Below, piece after piece: positions 12,201 through 20,958 of a stretch of 64,000 nt of DNA (its first letter is position 1; each line of letters begins with the position of its first letter). Position numbers and translations under genes: made by a program. The DNA is taken from assembly GCA_038501625.1 (NCBI GenBank), contig JAZAYU010000035.1, positions 251,001 to 315,000 of the forward strand, given 5' to 3'. Below the pieces are notes generated by a model, which saw nothing but the letters and a program-made list of their open reading frames with translations, was not told the origin of the DNA and searched no databases. The stretch is from Corbicula japonica (taxonomy: Eukaryota; Mollusca; Bivalvia; Venerida; Cyrenidae).

Positions 12201-12471
12201 AGATTTAATTCATAAATACAAATGCAGTTTAAAATCACTTTTGCAACAAGGTATTTCACAACCAGTTTTTTATGGAGATTTAATTTATAAACTTAAAAAG
12301 ATAAAAGGCAGTGTTAATTTCTCCCGGTTATTCGTAAAAACCATCTGTAAATTTAAAAAGAAAGGTTACCAACATGATATTTTACAGCGCTCTGCAGGCC
12401 TAGTGATTAACCCTTCTACAGTTGATCATTATGCTTACCTCTTTGATTGCACGACGGTGGCAGGGGTTTAA
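9262..12471 (+). CDS. Naiad GIY-YIG endonuclease / reverse transcriptase, putative selenoprotein
   Basis: One frame of 1069 codons, interrupted only by TGA at 9685, 9718, 10585 and 10999 (codons 142, 153, 442, 580); no in-frame TAA or TAG before the stop at 12469-12471. Residues 106-119 are cysteine-rich. The GIY-YIG nuclease starts at GIQYVGQTGRPLKTRFGQH (159-177), with R173 and histidines 177, 194, 197, 200. TGA 153 takes the place of the first cysteine of the nuclease CCHH motif. TGA 442 gives U-D-C, the CxC motif of Naiads. The RT has motif A (STYDFSTLY, D718), motif B (GIPMGTNCAP, about 801-810) and motif C (YLDD, D848-D849). It should nick target DNA and prime reverse transcription in the nucleus. 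With a SECIS at the stop codon, UGA is probably read as selenocysteine. The alternative is a copy with four nonsense mutations that happen all to be TGA. Confidence 0.85.
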
Positions 12472-12552
12472 GAGTTTATGAAGGTTAATGGGGAAATCTT
12501 TTCTTAAAAGAACCTAGAAGCTCGATTTGTTTCTTTTATCCCTGTCATCGTG
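12450..12552 (+). promoter_or_regulatory. SECIS-like element (form 2), Naiad copy 1
   Basis: Basal helix: 12454-12464 region GTGGCAGGG pairs with CCCTGTCAT (12540-12548 region, 9 pairs with two G-U), with CACG/CGTG below it across a bulge; AAGAG pairs above it with CTTTT/TTCTT sequence. A TTT/TTTGTTT-type internal loop follows. The core is ATGA (12478-12481) opposite GA (12524-12525). Helix II is about 12 positions with two or three mismatches. AAA at 12494-12496 lies in the 5' internal loop, topped by a perfect mini-helix TCTTTT/AAAAGA with loop CTT. These are the parts of a eukaryotic form-2 SECIS. It overlaps the stop codon, which is unusual. Folded by hand only. Confidence 0.75.
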
Positions 12553-12794
12553 TTCTTGCTGATTTTACTCCAGATGCTCTGGTCTCGGAAAGATCATTGA
12601 GTACCCGCCCTTTGGCTTTGCAATGCTATTAGCTTCTTATGTTTTTATGTTTGTATGCTTTTGCATACAACATTGTTGAGCTGATGGGTGGGTTGGAGTT
12701 ATTTCACCAAGACAATTTGTACTTGTCTTGTGATACGAGAACCTGTTGGGGCAAGTGTGAGGTTGGTGCACCCTAGAACCTGGTTTAAACCCCC

Positions 12795-12816
12795 AGTGGC
12801 AATTTGATTTGCCACT
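12795..12816 (+). promoter_or_regulatory. Conserved hairpin in Naiad 3' pseudo-LTR
   Basis: AGTGGCAA pairs perfectly with TTGCCACT around a TTTGAT loop. The GTGGCAA/TTGCCAC arms persist in diverged fragments (plus strand 35320s and 53800s; minus strand 44110s and 45970s) while the loop changes freely. This suggests a structured RNA or DNA signal used by the element, perhaps for template recognition by the RT. Confidence 0.55.
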
Positions 12817-12994
12817 GACCGTTCCAAGGCGGTAACCCCTCGGGTTCTCATTTTTGTTTTTTGTTAGTGGCGTCCTTTTTGAAACTGATTATTTTATTAA
12901 CCATGCTCTCTCCCCCTCTCTTCTTCTTGACTGTGTGGGGAGGCTGTTTTTTTCTGAATGTGGCAATTCCTGATATGCATATTTCACCTTTTTA

Positions 12995-14548
12995 GAATAA
13001 AGAAAATAAATTTCTAAACCGTGTTATACCCGGTAGTTTGTATCTAGATTACCGTAGAGTCATTCATAATGTGAATATGAACTTTCTATAAACTATATTT
13101 ACTTAAAACAAGGTTGAAAGCACCAGTTCTGGTCTTTTAGAGCAATAATAACTGACATTGCTGTTAAATAAAACATGTGAAATATGAAAAATAAATTGTC
13201 CTAAATGAAACATTATTTTTCCATTGTTCAAAGAAAGCTTATTATAATAAGAATTTGTTAAGAATTCCTTAAAATCTTTGTAGAGTGTTATTTTTCTTAA
13301 AGACAAATAATTGTTAAAGAGAAACATCCTAATTTGAAAGACAATCTGTGTAATGCAGGTGAGGTAAGCTAATAGACAAGTTAACGTTGCCTTATGTATA
13401 ATACTTTTTAGGTAAAAATTCTTTTACTTGAGTTAAAACAAATGCTATATAATGCTCATGCTGTTTCAATGTTTTACAAATTCTACACTGAACCTAAGTA
13501 TTTTAGATGAATAAAACTACTTTTAAAAACATTTCTAACATCAGATAATTTAATCAGCTTATTTGTGTAAAGTTTAAATTAAGTAGCTTTTAAATTTGTT
13601 ATAGATCAACTTTAACATAATATAATATTATATAAAAAATTTTTTATCTGAATGTTAACTAATTATTTGCAGTTTCTTGCTATTCTTTTCTTATTATTTT
13701 TGCTGATTATTAAAGTAAAAATTGGTAACATATTATAGGATGACAAAAGACATAAATAGTAATAATAAAATGATAAAAATTGTTAATTTTGTTTATTCTT
13801 TCTTTTCTACATTTTGTTAGAACAAATTATTGTTATCTGTCTCAATCAAGAGTATCTGGACTTAGCTTTAGACTGGATGCAACAGCCCATAATTAGTGAA
13901 AACGTAAGCTGTACTACAATGTTGTCACTGAGCCATATTGATAGGTTTATTGTTAATTTAAAAAGATTTAAATAGGACGAACTTGAACCATCTACATCAT
14001 ACACATTTTTTCAAGACATATTGAGCAGTACACAGATCATTAACTTTTAAAGTTTAACAATATTTAAATTAAAAATACATTACTGTCTTATATCACCAGC
14101 ATCAATACCTTAATTTCCTTTTTGTAACATAATTCTTAATATATATTACCTATTTTAATACAAGATACATAAAGTGCAGGAAGGTTGGTAACTAAAATAC
14201 GTTCTTTTGGGTATCATATATAAAAAATGGTGATTTATGATATGGTATTTATTTTTATTATGATATAAAGCTAACAAATCGTTACAACTCATGACGAGGT
14301 GTATTTAAATAAAAACAATTACACCAAAACTTCAAATTTATTAACCATATACATAAATATATGATATAGCGTAATACTAAAGTCACATATAAATAAAGTT
14401 ATGGATAATATTAACAAAGTGTTTAACACAGTTTACCTTTAAATCACACAATACGTCTTTCAGAGTTTATTTCTTTATAATATATTTTATTTATCGATAT
14501 TTTATTTGCTATCTTTGAGATGTATTTTTTTCCTTTTTTTCAGATGTT
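12995..14548. other. AT-rich interval, no gene
   Basis: About 1.5 kb between the full Naiad and the LINE. It is very AT-rich with no ORF resembling a known protein, no tandem array and no matched termini. It is probably the interior of the composite DNA element. Confidence 0.5.
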
Positions 14549-14813
14549 TTGGTTTTGGAATTTACAAATATATGTATTTATTTACATACATTAGACAAGA
14601 ATAGTGTCTCAAATATAGAAACTGATCAATTGCCACAAGAGTTTAGTGATTTCTTTGTTGAGAAAATAGAAACCATCAGAGATGAAATAAAACCAAAATT
14701 AGTTCTAAACCCAGTTGAAGTAGAAACAGAACAGATGGGTGTTGAAAATAGTCTGACTCGCTTTGAAACAGCATCAAAAGAAGAAATTAAGAAAATAATA
14801 AATAGCTCTTAAT
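14549..14813 (+). pseudogene. LINE ORF2 linker segment (left part of split LINE)
   Basis: The open stretch to 14812 encodes LPQEFSDFFVEKIETIRDEI and then FETASKEEIKKIINSS. This matches the linker between endonuclease and RT in CR1/L2-like LINEs. It continues on the far side of the Naiad insertion at 16811 (SNKSCELDPIPTWLLK), giving the usual family reading ...INSS-SNKSCELDPIP.... The endonuclease domain is not found upstream, so the LINE is 5'-truncated. The first ~15 residues may be non-LINE sequence. Confidence 0.7.
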
Positions 14814-14816
14814 AAT

Positions 14817-16420
14817 AAACATAGCTTTACTACCACCTCGACCTCGTTTTAACTTTCGTCATTTGAAAAAAGGTATTCAAGATTTTCACAACAAATTTGT
14901 TTTAACACCTGCTGATAAGGCTTCAAATAATGTTATTATAGTGTGACGTATACACTATATAAATATTTATTCAAACTGAAGAGCTTAATAGCACTAATGC
15001 TTATACACTGACATCTTCATCTGAGAGTGATATTGTTACTGCACACACTCTACAAATTACTAAATTTAGTATCAGTGTTGAGCCTAAACAAGACAAAGTA
15101 CCTACTATGTATTGGTTGCCTAAAATGCACAAAACACCGTACAAAGCAAGATTTATCGCTAACTCTAGTTCTTGTACTACAACAAATTTATCCGTGCTCT
15201 TAACATCTTGTCTTACAGCTATAAAAGAACATGTAATTAGGTATTGCGAAAAAGTTTTTGAAACTACTGGCAAAAATTTATTTTGGTCTATAAAAAATTC
15301 AAATGACGTTTTGAAGAAACTTAAATCAAATAATTTTCAGGCGTTCTGTTTGTCCACATATGATTTTTCTACCTTGTATACTTCTCTCCCTCATAATTTA
15401 ATAAGAGACAAGCTAACCAGTCTCATTGAAAAAACTTTTGCTAGAGAAAATAAAACATTTATTGCTTGTAATGAACATAGGGCATTCTTTACAGATGGTT
15501 CTTATGATAATTATACTTCATGGACCTGTCAAGACCTTATCCAGGCGCTCACATTTTTATTGGATAATATTTATTTGAGATTTGGTACCTCTATTTATAA
15601 ACAAGTAATAGGCATTCCAATGGGTACTAATTGTGCACCCCTTGTTGCTGATCTGTTTTTATACTGTTATGAAAGAGATTTCATCTTATCTCTTTCTACC
15701 GAACATCAAGATGATATTATTACAGCTTTTAACAACACCTCGAGGTACCTTGATGATTTATTAAATATAGATAATAACCATTTTCCATCACTGGTTAATA
15801 AGATTTATCCTAAAGAACTACAGCTTAACAAAGCGAACACTTCAGAAAAGCAAGCAAACTTCCTTGATTTAAATCTATCCATCGAAAATGGTTACGTCAC
15901 TACTAAAATTTATGATAAAAGAGATGATTTTAATTTTAATATAGTAAATTTTCCGTTTCTAGACGCCGATGTTCCTCGTGCAACTTCTTACGGGGTTTAT
16001 ATCTCACAGCTTGTTCGCTTTTCAAGAGCTTGCAACGATGTGAATGATTTCAATGAACGTAATCTTTGCATTACAGAAAAACTTTTAAAACAAGGTTATC
16101 GGTATCACAAATTAAGGAAAAACTTTTGCAAGTTTTCTCGCCGATATCCAGATCTAATTCATAAATACAGCTGCAGTTTAAAATCACTATTGCAACAAGG
16201 AATTTCACAGCCAGTTTTTTATGGAGATTTAATTTATAAACTTAAGAAGATAAAAGGCGATGCAAATTTCTCCCGGTTATTCGTAAAAACCATCTGTAAA
16301 TTTAAAAAGAAAGGTTACCAACAAGATATTTTACAGCGCTCTGCAGGCCTGGTGATTAACCCATCTACAGTTGATCATTATGCTTACCTCTTTGGTTGCA
16401 CGACGGTGGCAGGGGTGTAA
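14817..16420 (+). pseudogene. Naiad RT, truncated, with retained UGA
   Basis: The N-terminal nuclease is absent. The region before the RT reads to TGA at 14944-14946, the same codon as TGA 580 of the full copy. A 4-base insertion about 25 bases later then shifts the frame. From 15107 a 437-codon stretch is open to TAA 16418-16420 and carries intact motifs A (STYDFSTLY), B (GIPMGTNCAP) and C (YLDD). It differs from the full copy at about 22 of 437 residues, with many additional silent differences visible. So both derive from coding, selected parents. Dead by truncation. Confidence 0.85.
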
Positions 16421-16501
16421 GAGTTTATGAAAGTTTATGGGGAAATCTTTTCTTAAAAGAACCTAAAAGCTCGATTTGTTTCTTTTATCCCTGTCATCGT
16501 G
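16399..16501 (+). promoter_or_regulatory. SECIS-like element, Naiad copy 2
   Basis: Same fold as at 12450-12552: ATGA 16427-16430, AAA 16443-16445, GA 16473-16474, identical mini-helix. Differences from copy 1 keep or improve pairing. In helix II a G-U becomes A-U and an A-A mismatch becomes U-A; in the basal helix a U-U mismatch becomes G-U. The sequence also spans the TAA stop. Confidence 0.7.
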
Positions 16502-16810
16502 TTCTTGCTGATTTTACTCCAGGTGCTCTGGTCTCGGAAAGATCATTGAGTACCCGCCCTTTGGCTTTGCAATGCTATTAAATTCTTATGTTTATATGTT
16601 TGTATGCTTTTGCATGCAACATTGTTGAGCTGATGGGTGGGTTGGAGTTATTTCACCAAGACAATTTGTACTTGTTTTGTGATATGAGAACCTGTTGGGG
16701 CAAGTGTGAGGTTGGTGCACCCTAGAACCTGGTTTAAACCCCCAGTGGCAATTTGTTTTGCCACTGACCGTTCCAAGGCGGTATCCCCAAAGGTTCTCTT
16801 GTTTTTTTTT

Positions 16811-18312
16811 CAAACAAATCATGTGAACTGGATCCTATACCAACATGGCTATTAAAATCGTGCCTTGATGAACTTTTACCATTTATTTCTAACATTATCA
16901 ACACCTCTCTCAGCACAGGAAATGTTCCCGCAGATTTTAAAAGGTCTTATGTTAAACCTCTTCTGAAAAAAACCAACTTTGGATCAAAACATTTTAAAAA
17001 AACTATCGACCTGTTTCAAATTTATCATTTGTATCGAAGACACTTGAAAGAGCAGTAAGCTCTCGCATTGATGAACATGTGACAACAAATCAACTTCAAG
17101 AAAAGTATCAGTCAGCCTATCGCAAATTCCATTCGACAGAGACTGCACTTATCAAAGTCCAAAACGATGTCCTAAAGTCCCTTGACCAAGGCAATGTTAC
17201 AGTCTTAGTTATGCTAGATCTATCAGCAGCTTTTGACACAATTGATCACAAGACTTTGTTACAGAGACTGGAAAATGTTTTCGGAATTGCTGAAAAGCCA
17301 CTGGAATGGATAACATCATACCTTCAAGATAGAAAACAGACAGTATACATTAACGGTGTGCTGTCAAAGCCGGTCACACTTAATTTTAGTGTCCCACAGG
17401 GATCTGTTTTAGGGCCAAAATTTTATACTATGTACACTAAACCACTTGGTGCCATTTGCAAAGATCACGGGCTGCAATACCATCTCTACGCCGACGACTC
17501 ACAGCTGTATCTATCTTTCAAACCATTAGATGACATTTCTAAGGAAGAAACATTACAACGCATTCAATTGTGTCTCCGAGACATAATATCATGGATGAAT
17601 GCAAATATGCTCAAACTTAACACTGATAAAACAGAAGTCATCATGTTCTCATCTCCGTATAACTCCAAACATTGAAGATCTATCGATAACTGTGGGTGAC
17701 TCTAAAATAAATCAATCGGTTAATGTTAGAAATTTAGGTGCCATCTTTGATTCAAACATGAACATGGAAGATCACATCAATTCGGTATGCAGATCATGTT
17801 ATGTTCATCTTAGACAAATAGGCAGAATTCGGAAATATCTGACAATTGATGCATCTAAACAACTTGTCACTTCATTGGTCATTTCGCGCCTAGATTACTG
17901 CAATGCACTATTGTATGGAGTACCTCAAACATTAATCAACAAACTGCAGATTGATCGCGGTACGATCATATTACACCTGTACTAAAAGAATTACATTGGC
18001 TTCCGGTGCAATACAGAATCCAGTTCAAAATTTTAACACATACCTACAAAGCTTTATACGGAAAATCGCCGGAATATATGGAAGAAATGTTATGCGTTTA
18101 CAAACCACGAAGGAATCTACGATCTCAGAACAAAGCACTTACTTTAGTTATACCAAAAAGTAAAACTGTAACCTATGGCGACCGACGATTTGAATATGCA
18201 GCTCCGAAACTGTGGAACGATCTGCCGTCTGATGTCAGAGACTCAAGCTCATTGTGTTCTTTTAAACGTGCACTTAAAACACACTATTTCAAACAGTCCT
18301 ATTGTGTGATAT
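16811..18312 (+). pseudogene. CR1/L2-like LINE reverse transcriptase, degenerate
   Basis: Non-LTR retrotransposon RT. The frame is broken at about 16998 (one-base shift in an A-run), at about 17670 and at about 17950, where roughly 50 bases seem lost. Recognisable pieces are the N-terminal DPIPTWLLK region; motif A LDLSAAFDTIDH; motif B VPQGSVLGP; motif C YADDSQLY; the NVRNLGAIFD and SRLDYCNALLYG blocks; and a C-terminal LHWLPVQYRIQFK...APKLWNDLPSDVR tail. These motifs and their order fit the CR1/L2 group. It continues the linker at 14549-14813. Inactive. Confidence 0.85.
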
Positions 18313-19072
18313 CAACCATATTTTTACAATTTGTTTTATTTCGCTTAATATCTTTTAAGACAGTTACAAGTACTAAAGATGTTGATTCTAAAATACATTA
18401 TTTTTATTTAGTATCTTATAAGTTTCGTTAGAATATTTTAATTTCAAACGACTAGGTTAATACCACATTTTAAATGATTGTCTCATATCCTTGTTCTTAG
18501 TATGTCGTAGATTTATTATTTGAATGCTGTAAAGTGGACAGGGACTTCCGGATTAGACCTGGTGGCCTTGAGTCACATCAGGGATTCAGGTGGAGATACA
18601 TCAAGTAATGTGACTTTTAGTCGCATGAAGGCAATGTCAAGTCAAATACAAGTGACTTCTCGTCACATTCGGGCTTCGGTCAACTTCTTGTTGCATTCAA
18701 TTGACTTCTAGTCACATAGGAGCGACTTCTTGTTGCATTCAGGTGACTACTAGTCACATACAGGCGATTTCTTGTCGCGTTCAGGTGACTTCTAGTTACA
18801 AACGGGCGACTACTTTTTGCGTTTTTGGTGACTTCTAGTCACATACAGGCAACTTCTAGTTGCATCATAGTCAGTCTTAAACGCTTGGGGGATCTCCTGG
18901 AAGATCATGGATCAAGATCAAGTCTTCTGATCTTCTTATTTGAATGCTGTTTTAGTATTTTAATTGTATTGCTTGTAATCAGTTATTACTTTATATCATT
19001 GTAAAGCGCCTTTGAACGTGTATATGAAAAGGGCGCTATATAAGTTTGGTAATTAATAATAATAATAATAAT
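18313..19072 (+). mobile_element. LINE 3' UTR and terminus
   Basis: Follows the RT. After an internal insertion (18531-18937) it resumes with TGTAAAGCGCCTTTGAACG and AAAAGGGCGCTATATAAG, an inverted-repeat hairpin typical of many CR1/L2-like LINE tails. It ends in an (ATA)n microsatellite at 19051-19072, the usual short-repeat tail. No poly(A). Confidence 0.75.
18531..18937. mobile_element. Tandem mini-hairpin element with 15-bp target duplication
   Basis: A 407-base insertion in the LINE 3' UTR, flanked by perfect direct repeats TTATTTGAATGCTGT (18516-18530 and 18938-18952). Its body (about 18572-18870) is a run of about 12 units of roughly 21 bases, each a short inverted repeat around TTCTA/TTCTT. 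Examples are GTGAC...GTCAC, GCGAC...GTCGC and GCAAC...GTTGC. Arms change together so that pairing is kept. No coding capacity; the class is unknown to me. The long target duplication suggests retroposition by a LINE. Confidence 0.7.
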
Positions 19073-19140
19073 GTGACTTTATTACATTTAAATTCTGCAT
19101 TCTTATTTATATTAATGAATTAAGCAATTAAAACAGAAAT

Positions 19141-20027
19141 TACTTGCTAATGCAAGTAAGAAATGTTTCATACAACTGTTTAAACTAAGTTTTGATGTTA
19201 TATAACATATCTTAATGACTATTTATAGACCTATACCTTAGGTTGGAGATGTTTTATTGCATTAAAAATTTAAAAAACATCTTCCTGGTGTAGAAAAAAT
19301 AGGTTTATTTCAGAACTTTTATAATTGCCAATTATTTCTTCATAGCATAAAATTTTCTCAAAGGTCACATATTCAAACAGGTGTTACGGTAAAAAATCCC
19401 ACTCGCCAGAAAGCAAACAAATTGCAAAATGCAAAGAATGGGATAGGCTTTCAGAAAAACATACCCTTCAAAATTCTTCAGTGGGAGGGGGGTCTATTGG
19501 CAGCTCAAGGTCTAATATATTTATGGCTTGTTTTCCCATTTTCTTTTCTTTCGGTAACATATTTCAATATAGCGTTACGGGCTTATGTCCAAATGTATAT
19601 CACTGTATTACATTTGTCCAGAATTCTTATATGTATCTTACTATATTTTACTTATAAGCACAAATTACTTGCTACTGCATGTAAGACATGTTTCATTCAT
19701 CTTATTTTACTAGGTTTTTATGTTAAGTAACATAACTTAATCACTATTTTAGACCAATACCTTAGGTTTCAGATGTTTTATTGCATTAGTAATGTAGATA
19801 AGAGCTTCCTGGTGTAGAAAAAATAGGTTTATTTAAGAATTTTTATAATTGTCAAATATTTCATTCTTACACAAACTTTTTTTCAAAGGTAACATATTCA
19901 AACAGGCGTTACGGAAAAACGCCCCACTCGCCAGAGTGCAAACAAATTGCAAAATGCGTAGAATGGTATAGGCTTTCAGAAAAATATACCCTTCAAAATT
20001 CCCCAAGCAGCTCAAGGTCTAATAGGA
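19141..20027 (+). repeat. Tandem duplication of about 526 bp at right end of composite element
   Basis: 19141-19666 and 19667-20027 are colinear diverged copies. Shared words include TACTTGCTA, the block around GTGTAGAAAAAATAGGTTTA, CACTCGCCAGA, AAATTGCAAAATGC and GGCAGCTCAAGGTCTAATA. No convincing gene; the 102-codon ORF at 19422 is not preserved in the other copy. Confidence 0.7.
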
Positions 20028-20290
20028 TAGCTTTTGCACGGCAGTCAAGTTATCTTCCTAAACCAGCTAAAACCAACCTATTATTTTTAAGAGACGTGGT
20101 TCGGGTTACTTTTTCGGTCTGCCAGGGGGTATTTCAATTAATTTACTTAGACGACATTTAAATAAAACATACATGATACATGTACTAGTATTAAACTCGG
20201 TAATATGGGACAGTGAAATAGTCATATCCGGAATGGTCCTATTCAGAAAACACAATTCCCTACATAACTTAAAAGTAAAAATGGAAAAAA

Positions 20291-20678
20291 CATACGTTGT
20301 AATATAATTAGCAACTACAGCGATATCAAATCGTACTCGATGAACCTGTCAGAGGGTCAGTGTGTCAAGCTTGAACTGGACACTGCCTGCGGATAGGGTC
20401 AGCGGGTACAATCACTGTATCGGCCTTTTATCGCTATGGTTGCAGATTGTTTATTATAACAATAGTTATATAACCCTAGAGACATTATCGTTAACTTTGT
20501 TTATAACGGTAGCTATGTAAACAGATTAGGTTCTACATATATACTGGACGAGCTAGGCTCTCCAGTGCGGCAGTCTTAGCAGCTCGTCCGAGCGACCTAC
20601 GACGAGGGCTCCAATGCCGACATTCACACTTAACTTTTGTTAGTGTTCTTCTTGCGGTAGCATAACGCTACATACGTT
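20291..20678. mobile_element. 372-bp mobile segment with 8-bp target duplication
   Basis: The segment 20299-20670 is flanked by CATACGTT on both sides (20291-20298, 20671-20678). Unit 1 has the empty site with a single CATACGTT at 2170-2177. A related copy lies at 4154-4960. An 8-bp duplication fits hAT- or P-type DNA transposons, but no clear terminal inverted repeats are seen and there is no ORF. Confidence 0.65.
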
Positions 20679-20708
20679 TACGGAATGATTATTTTAAATT
20701 AACAACAA

Positions 20709-20958
20709 CAAAAAGGTGACATATGCTTATCAGAAATTGCCACAAAAAAACAGCCTCCCCACACAGTCAAGAACAAGAGAAAGCATGGTTAATGAAATGT
20801 TCAGTTTCAAAAAAGACAACACAAACAATTAACAAAAATTAGAACCCCAGGGGTTACCGCCTTGGAACGGTCGATGGTAAATCAAATTGCCACTGGGGTT
20901 TAAACCAGGTTCGATGGTGCACCAACCTCACACTAGCCCCAAGAGGTTCTCATATCAA
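20709..20958 (-). mobile_element. Naiad pseudo-LTR fragment
   Basis: The minus strand matches 12720-12980 of the Naiad: GGTTCTAG-like block, GGTTTAAACC, hairpin arm TTGCCACT, CCGTTCCAAGGCGGTAACCC and the pyrimidine tract. Unit 1 (about 2203) is contiguous here, so the fragment inserted after the tandem duplication. Confidence 0.75.

Larger units (their letters stand above)
8256..12994 (+). mobile_element. Full-length Naiad-type Penelope-like element
   Basis: A complete retroelement: 5' pseudo-LTR 8256-8805, leader 8806-9261, one long reading frame 9262-12471, and a 3' pseudo-LTR 12445-12994. The two pseudo-LTRs are colinear at a constant offset of 4189 and I found no difference between them by eye, which suggests recent insertion. 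The gene order (GIY-YIG nuclease first, RT second) is the permuted order that defines Naiad/Chlamys Penelope-like elements, unlike canonical ones with a C-terminal nuclease. The short word TTTTTAGAA occurs at both junctions but is not a firm target duplication. Confidence 0.85.
12445..12994 (+). repeat. Naiad 3' pseudo-LTR / 3' UTR
   Basis: Begins in the last nine codons of the ORF and runs to the ACCTTTTTA end. In order it contains the SECIS-like fold (12450-12552), a GGGTGGGTTGG block, the palindrome GGTTTAAACC, a conserved hairpin (12795-12816), the block CCGTTCCAAGGCGGTAACCC and a pyrimidine-rich tract. At least nine diverged fragments of this region occur elsewhere in the window. Confidence 0.85.
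14814..16810 (+). mobile_element. Truncated Naiad copy 2, nested in LINE
   Basis: 5'-truncated Naiad starting at sequence matching position ~10870 of the full copy and ending within the 3' pseudo-LTR (equivalent of ~12850). It interrupts a LINE coding frame between 14813 and 16811; the LINE reads on cleanly across the junction with no more than a base or two duplicated. The extra AATAAT at the left junction is filler. Confidence 0.85.
7018..20027. mobile_element. Composite insertion with inverted-repeat ends
   Basis: This 13 kb block interrupts unit 2 exactly where unit 1 is contiguous. Its left end (about 7018-7165) and right end (about 19885-20027, reversed) share, in order, a GGGAATT word, TTTTTCTGAAAGCCT, TTTGTTTGCACTCTGGCGAG and a GTTACGG word, so they are diverged terminal inverted repeats. 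Removing the nested Naiad and LINE leaves about 3.7 kb of AT-rich DNA without ORFs. This suggests a non-autonomous DNA transposon that later collected retroelements. Possible TA or ATAG target duplication, not secure. Confidence 0.55.

Noticed and set aside
9262..12471. UGA reassigned to tryptophan (alternative genetic code)
   Set aside because: The YR element and Naiad use TGG for Trp, and the TGA positions fit cysteine rather than tryptophan columns. Nuclear animal DNA is expected to use the standard code.
12472..12994. Hammerhead ribozyme in the pseudo-LTR
   Set aside because: I searched for CTGATGA paired with GAAA. Only CTGATGGG is present, without a matching partner, and Naiads are reported to lack canonical hammerheads.
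18572..18870. CRISPR-like array
   Set aside because: Units are contiguous ~21-base inverted repeats without unique spacers, in a eukaryotic transposon context.
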